A stretch of DNA of 64,000 nucleotides. It comes from Rhizobium sp. ICMP 5592 (GTDB lineage: Bacteria; Pseudomonadota; Alphaproteobacteria; Rhizobiales; Rhizobiaceae). The notes beneath the pieces are model-generated. The model had not been told where the DNA came from. It saw only the letters and a list, made by a program, of their open reading frames with translations, and ran no database searches. The stretch lies in the NCBI RefSeq assembly GCF_009498525.1, contig NZ_QSNT01000010.1, positions 62,001 through 126,000 on the forward strand, written 5' to 3'. Made by a program: the position numbers and the translations under genes. Below, piece by piece: positions 44,959 to 53,241 of the stretch (position 1 is its first letter; the number at the start of each line of letters is the position of its first letter).

Positions 44959-46482
44959 ATGAACAACGATACGAATTCACAACGTGTGGAAGCAGCGGCA
45001 TCACCGCTGCTTCTGTCGGCATCCGATGTCGCCAAGACCTTCAATAAAGTTCCTGCGCTGACTGATGGTCGAATTCAGTTGCGCTCTGGAACCGTCAATG
45101 CGCTGTGCGGCGGAAACGGTGCGGGAAAGTCAACCTTCCTCGGAATATTGATGGGCCTGTTGCAGCGCGATAGCGGCACGATCTCAATTAAAGGAAAAAC
45201 AGTTAGTTTCTCAACGCCGTCTGCGGCGCTCGATGGGGGAATCGCGATTATTACCCAGGAACTCAGTCCCTTCCTAGATATGACCGTGGCCGAAAATCTC
45301 TATCTTGGGCGCGAGCAGCGTCGCGGCCGCTTTTTTGTCGATGATCGCCAAATGGAGCTGGACGCGGAAGAAATCCTCGGTCGTTTGAAGTTTCCGATCT
45401 CGCCCTGGGCGCGGCTTCGGGACCTCTCTCTCGCACAAGCGCAGCTCGTCGAGATTACAAAGGCAATAAGTCGCCGAAGTGAAATTTTGATCATGGATGA
45501 GCCGACGTCGGCCATTGGTGAGCGCGAAACCGTTATGCTTTTTGATGCAATCAGGACGCTGACCTCGCAGGGCGTGGGCATCATCTACGTTTCCCATCGG
45601 TTGACCGAAATTTTCGAGATTGCAGACGACTACACTGTATTTCGTGACGGCCGCTTCGTGGAAGCAGGCGCGATAACCAATACGGATCGGCAGGGTCTAA
45701 TTCGGTCCATCGTCGGCCGTGACTTGCTTGAGCACCGCCGCGAAAGCAAGACCTTTGAAAATGCAAAGCCTTTGCTGGAAGCACGTGGGTTTTCGTCGGG
45801 AACCAAGTTTGAAGGGATCGACGTCACGTTGCATGCGGGTGAGATCGTGGGTCTCTATGGCCTGCTGGGTTCGGGCCGCAGCGAATTCGTTAACGCGCTA
45901 TACGGGATTGAACCCAGGGACACCGGGGAAGTTCTCATCGATGGATCGCCGGTTTCTCTGAAAACACCTGCCGATTCCATTGCGGCTGGTATATCTCTTG
46001 TGACGGAGGATCGAAAGCAAACGGGTCTTTCACTATCCGCCTCTGTCGCTCACAACATAACGATAGCGAACCTTTCAAGGTATTCATCGGTCGGGTTCAT
46101 GAATTCCGCCGCTGAAGGTCGTAGTGTTAGAGAGCGTATCAAACGGTTTTCGATCAAGACCACGTCTCCAGACCTCGAAGTTCAAAAATTAAGCGGCGGA
46201 AATCAACAGAAGGTCGTGTTTTCCCGCTGCGTGGATACCAATCCGCGCGTCATCATTTGCGACGAGCCGACCCGAGGGGTCGATGAAGGGGCCAAGAGGG
46301 AGATTTACGCTTTCCTGGCGGAGTTCGTTGCAGCCGGAAATGCGGTTCTTATGGTCTCTTCGGAGATACCCGAAATCCTGGGCAACGCGGACAGAATCGT
46401 TGTGTTTCGTCGCGGCAAGATCGCCGGAACAGTGTCAGGCCCAAACGCTGATCAGGAAGCTCTGATCCATCTGGCCTCTTAG
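44959..46482 (+). CDS. Ribose-type ABC importer ATPase (double NBD), second system
   Basis: 507 aa, paralog of the ATPase at 36864. NBD1 Walker A is again CGGNGAGKST and Walker B ILIMDEPTSAIGE. NBD2 has GLLGSGRSE and LSGGNQQKVV. A strong ribosome site (GGGGGAGG) precedes ATG 44959. The 261-bp AT-rich gap before it contains several TTGC/GCAA elements but no repeat as clean as those at 38474 and 38622. First gene of ATPase-permease-SBP, the mirror order of the minus-strand system. Confidence 0.92.
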   Translation: MNNDTNSQRVEAAASPLLLSASDVAKTFNKVPALTDGRIQLRSGTVNALCGGNGAGKSTFLGILMGLLQRDSGTISIKGKTVSFSTPSAALDGGIAIITQELSPFLDMTVAENLYLGREQRRGRFFVDDRQMELDAEEILGRLKFPISPWARLRDLSLAQAQLVEITKAISRRSEILIMDEPTSAIGERETVMLFDAIRTLTSQGVGIIYVSHRLTEIFEIADDYTVFRDGRFVEAGAITNTDRQGLIRSIVGRDLLEHRRESKTFENAKPLLEARGFSSGTKFEGIDVTLHAGEIVGLYGLLGSGRSEFVNALYGIEPRDTGEVLIDGSPVSLKTPADSIAAGISLVTEDRKQTGLSLSASVAHNITIANLSRYSSVGFMNSAAEGRSVRERIKRFSIKTTSPDLEVQKLSGGNQQKVVFSRCVDTNPRVIICDEPTRGVDEGAKREIYAFLAEFVAAGNAVLMVSSEIPEILGNADRIVVFRRGKIAGTVSGPNADQEALIHLAS

Positions 46483-46512
46483 CCGCGCCCAAAGTCTGTG
46501 GAGATTTTTGCT

Positions 46513-47481
46513 ATGAATGCTCTGTCCTCGAAAGTTGGCGAGACCTCGATGGCGAGCACCATTGCTCGTTACGGTATCGTCATCTCGTTTGTCCTTTTAT
46601 TTGTCGTGCTTTCCGTTGCTTCACCAAATTTTCTGTCGACCAACAACCTTATCAATGTTCTCCGGCAGGTATCGATCAACGGTGTTCTTGCAGTTGGAAT
46701 GACCTTCGTCATTCTGACAGCCGGGATTGACCTGTCGATCGGTTCAATCCTCGCACTTGCGGGCGCTGCAAGTGCCAGTTTGGTTACAGGTCCAGACGCT
46801 TTCAACCCCGCCGTCGCCTTTGTCGTTGGCCTACTCGCAGGGTCGATCTGTGGCGCAATTAATGGCTTTTTCATTGCCTATTTCAGGGTCCCCGCGTTTG
46901 TCACCACGCTCGGCATGCTGAGCGTCGCACGTGGCGCAACCCTTCTCTATTCCGGCGGGCGTCCAATCCCCAATCTTAGTGCTGGTTTTCGTTGGCTAGG
47001 CCAAGGCTCAGTTGTCGGTATCCCCGTGCCCGTCATTATCTTTGCGATCGTTTTCGCCGTAGCGGCGGTTGTGCTCCGATACACCGTTTACGGTCGACGC
47101 ATCTATGCGGTTGGTGGCAATCCCCGCAGCGCAAAGACCAGCGGCATCGACGTCAGCGCAACCATTTTCTCCGTCTATGTGATCATGGGGGCTTTGGCGG
47201 GGGTCGCAGGCGTCATGTTGACGGCTCGCACGACTTCCGCGTTGCCTCAGGCTGGCCTTGGCTACGAGCTTGATGCAATCGCGGCGGTTGTCATCGGTGG
47301 CACCAGCCTCACCGGGGGCGTCGGCCGGATTGGATACACGTTGGTGGGTGTCCTCATTATTGGCATGATCAGCAATGGCCTCGATCTGATGGGAGTCTCT
47401 TCCTACTACCAGCAAATCATCAAGGGCTCGATCATCGTACTTGCAGTTCTTATCGATCGGTCGCGTTCAAGGGCTGACTGA
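46513..47481 (+). CDS. Ribose-type ABC sugar permease, second system
   Basis: 322 aa from ATG 46513 with GGAG ten bases upstream; an earlier GTG (46498) would include that site. RbsC family with VGMTFVILTAGIDLSIGSIL and TLGMLSVARGATLLYSGGRP. Close to the permease at 35889 (shared GLGYELDAIAAVVIGGTSL). Confidence 0.92.
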   Translation: MNALSSKVGETSMASTIARYGIVISFVLLFVVLSVASPNFLSTNNLINVLRQVSINGVLAVGMTFVILTAGIDLSIGSILALAGAASASLVTGPDAFNPAVAFVVGLLAGSICGAINGFFIAYFRVPAFVTTLGMLSVARGATLLYSGGRPIPNLSAGFRWLGQGSVVGIPVPVIIFAIVFAVAAVVLRYTVYGRRIYAVGGNPRSAKTSGIDVSATIFSVYVIMGALAGVAGVMLTARTTSALPQAGLGYELDAIAAVVIGGTSLTGGVGRIGYTLVGVLIIGMISNGLDLMGVSSYYQQIIKGSIIVLAVLIDRSRSRAD

Positions 47482-47526
47482 AAATTCAGCGATGGCACGA
47501 CGCCGTCGTCTAGTGGAGGAAAGTGC

Positions 47527-48540
47527 ATGAAACTAACCAGACGAGTGCTTATGGCAGCTGCTGCCAGCGTTACAATGATCGCATCGCTAGCCTTCGGGGT
47601 ACCTGCAAACGCGAAACCCCTAAAGATCGCGGCAATCGTTCAAAGCCTGAACACGGAATATAACGTGTTATGGGCTGACGCGGCAAAGGCTCACCCAGCC
47701 CTGGCGGATGGCACAGCTACCTTGACCATCCTCGATGGCCGCCAAGATGTTCTCACGCAGTCCAATCTTTTCGATACCGCGATCACCGAAAAGTATGACG
47801 CGATCATCTTTATTCCGGTTGATATTGATGCCGGCAACGATCCCATTCAACGTGCGAAGCAAGCGGGCATCCCTGTCTTTGGCTCCAACACCGTTGTATC
47901 GCAGGTCGAACTCTATGACTCTTATATAAATTCCAACGATGTCGAAGCGGGAGAACTTCTTGCCAAAGCTGTGATCGACAAAACAGGAAAAGACGCCAAA
48001 CTGGTCCTGCTTGAAGGTATGCTCGGCCAGTCGGCCCAGGTTCAAAGACTGCAAGGTATTCAGAATGTTCTGAAAGCAAATCCGGGGGTGACGCTGCTGG
48101 CACAGAACACAGCCAATTGGTCGCGAGCCGAGGCCATCACGTTAATGGAGAACTTTCTCACGTCGCATGGAGACGATATTCAGGGCGTCTTGGCCGAGAA
48201 TGATGAAATGGCCGTCGGTGCAGTCGAAGGAATTCGCTCTCATGGACTTGACCCGAAGAAAATCCCTGTCGCAGGCGTTGACGGCATCAAGGACGCGTTG
48301 GACGCCGTAAAGCGTGGCGACCAAGCCATGTCAATTCTGCAGGATGCGAAAGGTCAGGCCCAAGGGGCCATTGATCTTGCGCTTAATAAGCTGGTTGGCC
48401 AAGGCTACAAGCCCCGCGCAGCGGTTTGGGACGCAAACGGCGGCACGCTTGCCTGGAATGGCGGCAAAGAACAACATTATTATGTTCCATGGCTCGCGGT
48501 CACGTCCGAAAACGTCGACAAGGTGCTTTCTGATAAGTGA
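47527..48540 (+). CDS. Ribose-type ABC sugar-binding protein, second system
   Basis: 337 aa with a Sec-type leader (MKLTRRVLMAAAASVTM, cleavage near VPANAKP at ~28) and a Peripla_BP_4 mature part. It is a paralog of the protein at 34764: QNTANWSRAEA, LAENDEMAVGAVEG and the final YVPWLAVTSENVDKVL align with matching blocks there. Two related binding proteins suggest related but distinct ligands, for example two stereoisomeric polyols. GGAGGAAA precedes the start. Confidence 0.92.
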   Translation: MKLTRRVLMAAAASVTMIASLAFGVPANAKPLKIAAIVQSLNTEYNVLWADAAKAHPALADGTATLTILDGRQDVLTQSNLFDTAITEKYDAIIFIPVDIDAGNDPIQRAKQAGIPVFGSNTVVSQVELYDSYINSNDVEAGELLAKAVIDKTGKDAKLVLLEGMLGQSAQVQRLQGIQNVLKANPGVTLLAQNTANWSRAEAITLMENFLTSHGDDIQGVLAENDEMAVGAVEGIRSHGLDPKKIPVAGVDGIKDALDAVKRGDQAMSILQDAKGQAQGAIDLALNKLVGQGYKPRAAVWDANGGTLAWNGGKEQHYYVPWLAVTSENVDKVLSDK

Positions 48541-48554
48541 AGGCTCTATTTTGA

Positions 48555-48573
48555 AGGGCATCGCGCATGCCCT
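48555..48573 (+). terminator. Hairpin after the second sugar importer
   Basis: AGGGCAT (48555-48561) and ATGCCCT (48567-48573) form a perfect 7-bp stem with a CGCGC loop, 14 bases after the binding-protein stop. No T-run follows, so termination is only probable. Confidence 0.5.
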
Positions 48574-48954
48574 CTCACGGTCATTCAGGGACAGCAGTTT
48601 TCCACGCGCCGCCGCTTGTGATCGACAGCGGCGGCCGGCATTACCTTGTGGGAAACGGTTTTGGTTATCGCTTAAGCGGCGTCCCGGAGCCGCCGCGTCG
48701 CATAGCCGCGAATACGTCGTTCTGTTCCCTTGCGGGAAGCGCCTATCAGAGCCAGAAACCGCGTACGTTAGACAACTGCTGCGACACGGGGTTATCGGAG
48801 AGGGGTGTAGCCAGTAGATGATTATCGCCCATCGGATATTCAAGTGCTCATCCACGCGGCGCTTGCGACCGCTGGAGCGAACTCAAATTGGATAAAACTT
48901 GGATGCAAGGTCAAGTCCAGTACAAGACCGACCTACGCACGAATCGCTGTTCGA
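48574..48954. other. Intergenic stretch, no gene seen
   Basis: About 380 bases between the sugar locus and the TetR gene, which converge. A frame of 84 codons from 48567 has no family features and overlaps the hairpin. The middle is GC-rich with small imperfect repeats (GCGGC/GCCGC). Nothing firm. Confidence 0.4.
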
Positions 48955-49500
48955 TCAGTTGCGAATAATGCTCTCGACTGTTTCGAGTAACGCCTTCCGG
49001 TCGTCCGGCGTCCGGGTGACCGTCGCGCGCGCGAGGTAGCCTTCATAAAGAACACACAAGATTCGCGCGGTGTGGGCTGACCGGTCCGAGAAGCGCGAAC
49101 AAATGGCCTCAATTTCCGTTCTCAGCTTTTCCTTGTGCTCCCGCGCTAGCGTCGCAAGGCTCGGAACGTCGCTGTATTCCGCCAGCATCATGATGAAGGC
49201 GCAACCGCGAAAGCCATGACGCTGTACCCGATCCGCCAGATCGCTGAATATGGCCGAGATCTGGTCGCGGGGAGCATCATGAAGCGCGACAACCTTGAAG
49301 AAGTTTCGCATCGCTGCTTCGTGCCTTGCTCTGACGTAAGCTTCGATCAGGCTCTCCTTCGAGCGGAAGTTTCTGTAAAAGCTGTCCTTCGATACGCCGC
49401 TTTCCTCAATCAGACGATTGATGCCGACCGCGTGTATGCCGTGTTGATAAAATAGCCGATCAGCTGTCTCGATGATTGTTTCCCGCAGGCTCTTTTCCAT
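48955..49500 (-). CDS. TetR-family regulator, divergent from the sulfur-type array
   Basis: 181 aa from ATG 49500 with AGGA nine bases upstream; the frame is open to 49587 but those residues are basic and unlike TetR. HTH at ~5-50 (ETADRLFYQHGIHAVGINRL, then ESGVSKDSFYRNFRSKESL). The ligand domain includes FRGCAFIMMLAEY, as in the common YcdC/AcrR-like group. It is divergent from the ABC/monooxygenase array and may repress it. Confidence 0.85.
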   Translation of the reverse strand: MEKSLRETIIETADRLFYQHGIHAVGINRLIEESGVSKDSFYRNFRSKESLIEAYVRARHEAAMRNFFKVVALHDAPRDQISAIFSDLADRVQRHGFRGCAFIMMLAEYSDVPSLATLAREHKEKLRTEIEAICSRFSDRSAHTARILCVLYEGYLARATVTRTPDDRKALLETVESIIRN

Positions 49501-49887
49501 ATCGATTCCTGAATGTTTTATCGCCGTTTCCACGACTGGCCTCCGCTTCAGTTTCCTACCACCCGCCCATCTGCCCTTCAACGGCACGGAAGGTCGCCCT
49601 GGATATCCACACTCTTCCCCTGCCGCACAACTGACAGCACTTCTGGCGACGAGTGTACGATAGTTTATTAATTCTATTTCATCTATCGAGTTAGTAGATT
49701 ATCTCTGGAATCTTGTCGCTCGCACATCTAAAAACAGACAATTCTGTACGGCACTCGCGTTTCGTAGCTACGCGAAATCTTATTTTGTAACAATGGTTTG
49801 AACGATTGCAAGCCATCCGAATTTGAAGGCACCGGCGGGCCGCATGGTGTTCACGGTGTCGAGAAACTTTAGCGAGAAGGATTTGTA
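49501..49887. promoter_or_regulatory. Divergent promoter region between TetR and the ABC/monooxygenase array
   Basis: 387 bases without a gene. CGATAG (49658-49663) and CTATCG (49683-49688) are exact reverse complements 19 bases apart in an AT-rich stretch, a weak operator candidate. A good ribosome site (GAGAAGGA) lies just before 49888. Confidence 0.45.
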
Positions 49888-51426
49888 ATGCAGTCAACCC
49901 GTCGTACTTTCGTCAAGCTGTTGTCAAGCGGGGTCTTTCTGCCGGTTGCCACCGCCGTCGGCCTTTCGCGCGCATCGAACGCGTTTGCGGCCGATCAAAA
50001 GGTACTCTCAATAGCTCAGGGCAACGACATTCTGTCGCTTGATCCGGCCGATCATGGCAACAACAGCACGGAATCGGCGCTCGTCAATATTTACGATTAT
50101 TTGGTGACGAAGGATTTTTCCGGCGAAACGCTGGTGTTCACCCCGAACCTTGCGAAGTCGTGGTCGACCAACGACCAGGTGCGCTGGCTTTTCAAGCTGC
50201 GTGAAGACGTTCGCTGGCACGACGGGCGCAAGTTCACCGCCAACGATGTTAAGTTCACCGTCGAGCGGACGCAGGGCGACCCGAAGCTGAAAAGCACGAG
50301 CAAGTTCTCTTCCGTGAAAGGCGTAAAGGTTGTCGACGACCACACCCTGGAAATCGAGACGAAGTATCCAAACCCGCTGCTGCTCCACGCTTTTGTCGGC
50401 AATGGCGCCGGCATTCTGCCGCAGCAGGCTTTCGAGGCGGCAGGCGACAAGGAAACGTTTTTCCGCAATCCGATCGGCACCGGTCCCTACAGGTTCAAGG
50501 AATGGCGCAAGGCCGACCGGCTGGTTCTGGAGAAGAATACCGACTGGTGGGGCGGCCAGCCGAAATGGGATTCGGTGGTCATCCGCGCCATTCCGGAAAC
50601 GGCGACACGCGTGTCTGAGTTCATCACCGGCGGCGTTGACATCGCGGTGAATATTCCGCCGGAGGATATCGAGCGCATCAAGGCCAATCAGGGTACTCGC
50701 ATTATCTCCTTCGATATTGCCCGTAATCTGGCACTGCATGTCCGCACCGGAGAAAAATGGGTCACCCACGATCCGCGTGTGCGCGAGGCGATTGACCTTG
50801 CCATTGACCGCGAAACGATCGCCCGCCAGGTGGTCAACGGTTACGGTTCGCCCACGCGCGGTTTCTTCCCAAAGAAAATTCCAGGGTCGAATCCGCAGTT
50901 GAGCGCCAACCTCCCCTATGATCCGGAGAAAGCCCGCGCGCTGTTGCGCGTGGCCGGCAAGGAAGGTGCAACGATCAAGCTCAGCACGCCAAGCGGTCGT
51001 TATGTCAAGGATCGGGAGATTTCCGAGGCCATTGTCGGCTATCTGGAAGATGCCGGTTTCAGCCCGCAGCTCGAAGTTCTCGACTGGACCATTTATAACA
51101 GCCGCCTGACCGCAGACGGCTTTGGCGAGCTTTATCTTTGGGGGATGGGATCCTACACCGACGGCTCCTCGCTGTTCCAGGACGACTTCAAGCGTCACTA
51201 CGAATGGGCGGACCCCGAATTCGATAGTCTGCGCGAAAAAGTCCGCAATGCTGGCAGCGAGGACGAGCGGCTTACGATCCTGCGCCGGGCGCAGGAAATC
51301 GTCGCCGACCAGCGCGTCCGCATCGGCCTGATCTATCCGCAATCGATCTACGGCGTGAACGACCGCGTGAAATTCGACGGCCGCTTCGACGAAATGATCT
51401 TTGCCGAGGACGTGGTTCCGGCATGA
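49888..51426 (+). CDS. ABC importer solute-binding protein, family 5 (array system 1)
   Basis: 512 aa. Twin-arginine leader (MQSTRRTFVKLLSSG, cleavage near NAFAADQ at ~35). Mature SBP_bac_5 fold: ILSLDPADHGNNSTESALVN, WLFKLREDVRWHDGRKFTAN and NPIGTGPYRF. It feeds the two permeases and fused ATPase that follow. The leader is similar to that of the binding protein at 57485, showing the two systems are related. The stop overlaps the next start (ATGA). Ligand probably an organosulfur amino-acid derivative or peptide, judged from the neighbouring enzymes. Confidence 0.9.
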   Translation: MQSTRRTFVKLLSSGVFLPVATAVGLSRASNAFAADQKVLSIAQGNDILSLDPADHGNNSTESALVNIYDYLVTKDFSGETLVFTPNLAKSWSTNDQVRWLFKLREDVRWHDGRKFTANDVKFTVERTQGDPKLKSTSKFSSVKGVKVVDDHTLEIETKYPNPLLLHAFVGNGAGILPQQAFEAAGDKETFFRNPIGTGPYRFKEWRKADRLVLEKNTDWWGGQPKWDSVVIRAIPETATRVSEFITGGVDIAVNIPPEDIERIKANQGTRIISFDIARNLALHVRTGEKWVTHDPRVREAIDLAIDRETIARQVVNGYGSPTRGFFPKKIPGSNPQLSANLPYDPEKARALLRVAGKEGATIKLSTPSGRYVKDREISEAIVGYLEDAGFSPQLEVLDWTIYNSRLTADGFGELYLWGMGSYTDGSSLFQDDFKRHYEWADPEFDSLREKVRNAGSEDERLTILRRAQEIVADQRVRIGLIYPQSIYGVNDRVKFDGRFDEMIFAEDVVPA

Positions 51427-52340
51427 ACCCGCGTTATCTGCTGCGTTCGCTGCTTCAGATCGTTCCGGTCCTCTACATCGTGTCGCTGATCGTCTTCATC
51501 CTCGTCTATCTGACAGGTGATCCTTCGGCGCTGCTGGTGCCAGAGGATGCAACCGAAGCAGACCGGCTGGCGCTGGTGGCTGCGTGGGGTCTCGATCAGC
51601 CTTGGTACGTGCAATACCTGGTCTACATGCGGAATATATTGAGCGGCGATTTCGGTGTCTCCTACCGTTATGGAACGGAGGCGCTGCCCATCGTACTCGA
51701 GCGCATTCCCGCAACACTGCTCCTGACCGCCGGCGCACTGGGTGTGGCCATCGCCATTGCCGTGCCCAGCGGTATCATCGCGGCCCTAAAGCATAACACC
51801 GCTTCAGACGTCATCGTCTCCGGCATTTCGGTTCTCGGAAAAGCCATGCCGACGTTCTGGGTCGGCATCATGTTGGTGCTGATCTTCGGCGTCTGGCTGC
51901 GCGTTCTTCCTGTTTCAGGCGGCGGCAGCCTCGCGCATCTCATCTTGCCCGCGGTAACACTTGGAATAGGCTTCGCGGCCGATCTCACCAAACTCATCCG
52001 CGCCAGCATGCTGGAGGTTCTCGGCCGCGATTACGTCCGTACGGCGCGTGCCAAGGGCATTCCCGACCGGGTGATCATATTCAACCATGTCCTGCGCAAC
52101 GCTCTCATTCCAGCGCTGACCATGACCTCGCTGCACGTAATCGCTCTTCTGGGCGGAGCGCTCGTCACTGAAACGGTGTTCGCCTGGCCGGGACTCGGGC
52201 TGCTGGTGGTCAACGCGATCTACACGAAGGACATGGCGGTCATCCAGATCGCGGTGTTCGTCATCACGCTGATGACGCTTCTCATCAACTTCGCGACCGA
52301 TCTGCTCTACCGGGCGATCGATCCGCGTATCAAGCTATAA
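51423..52340 (+). CDS. ABC permease, DppB type (array system 1)
   Basis: 305 aa, polytopic. DppB pattern LTGDPSALLVPEDATEADR near the N-terminus and EAA loop YVRTARAKGIPDRVIIFNHV. Translationally coupled to the binding-protein gene by a 4-base overlap. Confidence 0.92.
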   Translation: MNPRYLLRSLLQIVPVLYIVSLIVFILVYLTGDPSALLVPEDATEADRLALVAAWGLDQPWYVQYLVYMRNILSGDFGVSYRYGTEALPIVLERIPATLLLTAGALGVAIAIAVPSGIIAALKHNTASDVIVSGISVLGKAMPTFWVGIMLVLIFGVWLRVLPVSGGGSLAHLILPAVTLGIGFAADLTKLIRASMLEVLGRDYVRTARAKGIPDRVIIFNHVLRNALIPALTMTSLHVIALLGGALVTETVFAWPGLGLLVVNAIYTKDMAVIQIAVFVITLMTLLINFATDLLYRAIDPRIKL

Positions 52341-52350
52341 GTGTGAACTG

Positions 52351-53241
52351 ATGGCGCTCCAAGACACCGTCGGCTTTGAGACCGCCCGAGAGAGGGTCGG
52401 CGGCGCGCTGCGCGCGCTTCTGACCAGCCGTAACGGGTGTGTGGGCGTCCTGATCCTCGGGATCATCGTCCTCGTCGCGCTTTTTGCCGATTATCTACCG
52501 CTGCCCAGCCCGCGCCAGCGCAATCTCAACCTGAAATTCGTACCGCCGATCTGGGCGGAAGGGGGACTGTCCGGTTATTGGCTCGGCACGGACGGCCAGG
52601 GGCGGGACGTTCTCGCACGCGTTGTCTACGGCGCGAGAACGTCGCTCATCGTCGGCCTTGCGGCAGTGGCGTTCTCCGGGGCCATCGGCCTGGTGCTGGG
52701 GCTTATCGCTGGCTATCGCGGTGGGCTGCTCGACGCCATGCTGATGCGAGTGATCGACGCGATGTTGGCGATACCCACCATGCTGTTCATGCTGGTGGTG
52801 GCGCTGGTGGCGGGTAGCGGCATGTTGCCGCTCGTCAGCGTCATCGCCGTCACCAACTGGGTGGTCTATGCACGGCTCGTGCGGGCGGAAGTGCTTCACA
52901 TCAAGGAAATGGAATTCGTCAGCGCCGCCCGGATCAGCGGGGTCAGCCAGGCACGGATCATTTTGCGGCATATTCTCCCCAACACGATCTCGGCCTTCGT
53001 GGTGGTCGCCACGCTTAACATCGGTTCGGTGATCCTTGCCGAATCCTCCCTCAGCTTCCTCGGCTTCGGCATCCAGCCGCCCGAAGTCTCCTGGGGGCAG
53101 ATGCTCAGCGACGGGCGGCAATCGCTGGCGACAAGCTGGTGGGTGGCAACGTTCCCCGGCGTGGCGCTGACTCTGACGGTGTTCAGCATCATCCTGATCG
53201 GCGATTGGCTGCGAGACTATCTGGACCCGAGGATGCCATGA
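52351..53241 (+). CDS. ABC permease, DppC type (array system 1)
   Basis: 296 aa. OppC-type N-terminus with one helix, then GYWLGTDGQGRDVLARVVYG and EAA loop EFVSAARISGVSQARIILRH. The stop overlaps the start of the ATPase (ATGA). Poor ribosome site, so translation may depend on coupling to the gene before. Confidence 0.92.
   Translation: MALQDTVGFETARERVGGALRALLTSRNGCVGVLILGIIVLVALFADYLPLPSPRQRNLNLKFVPPIWAEGGLSGYWLGTDGQGRDVLARVVYGARTSLIVGLAAVAFSGAIGLVLGLIAGYRGGLLDAMLMRVIDAMLAIPTMLFMLVVALVAGSGMLPLVSVIAVTNWVVYARLVRAEVLHIKEMEFVSAARISGVSQARIILRHILPNTISAFVVVATLNIGSVILAESSLSFLGFGIQPPEVSWGQMLSDGRQSLATSWWVATFPGVALTLTVFSIILIGDWLRDYLDPRMP

Noticed and set aside
48567..48821. 84-codon plus-strand frame after the second sugar importer
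   Set aside because: Starts inside a hairpin, has no conserved features and weak coding character.
50008..51342. 444-codon minus-strand frame over the family 5 binding protein
   Set aside because: No domain features or ribosome site; it mirrors the codon bias of the plus-strand gene.
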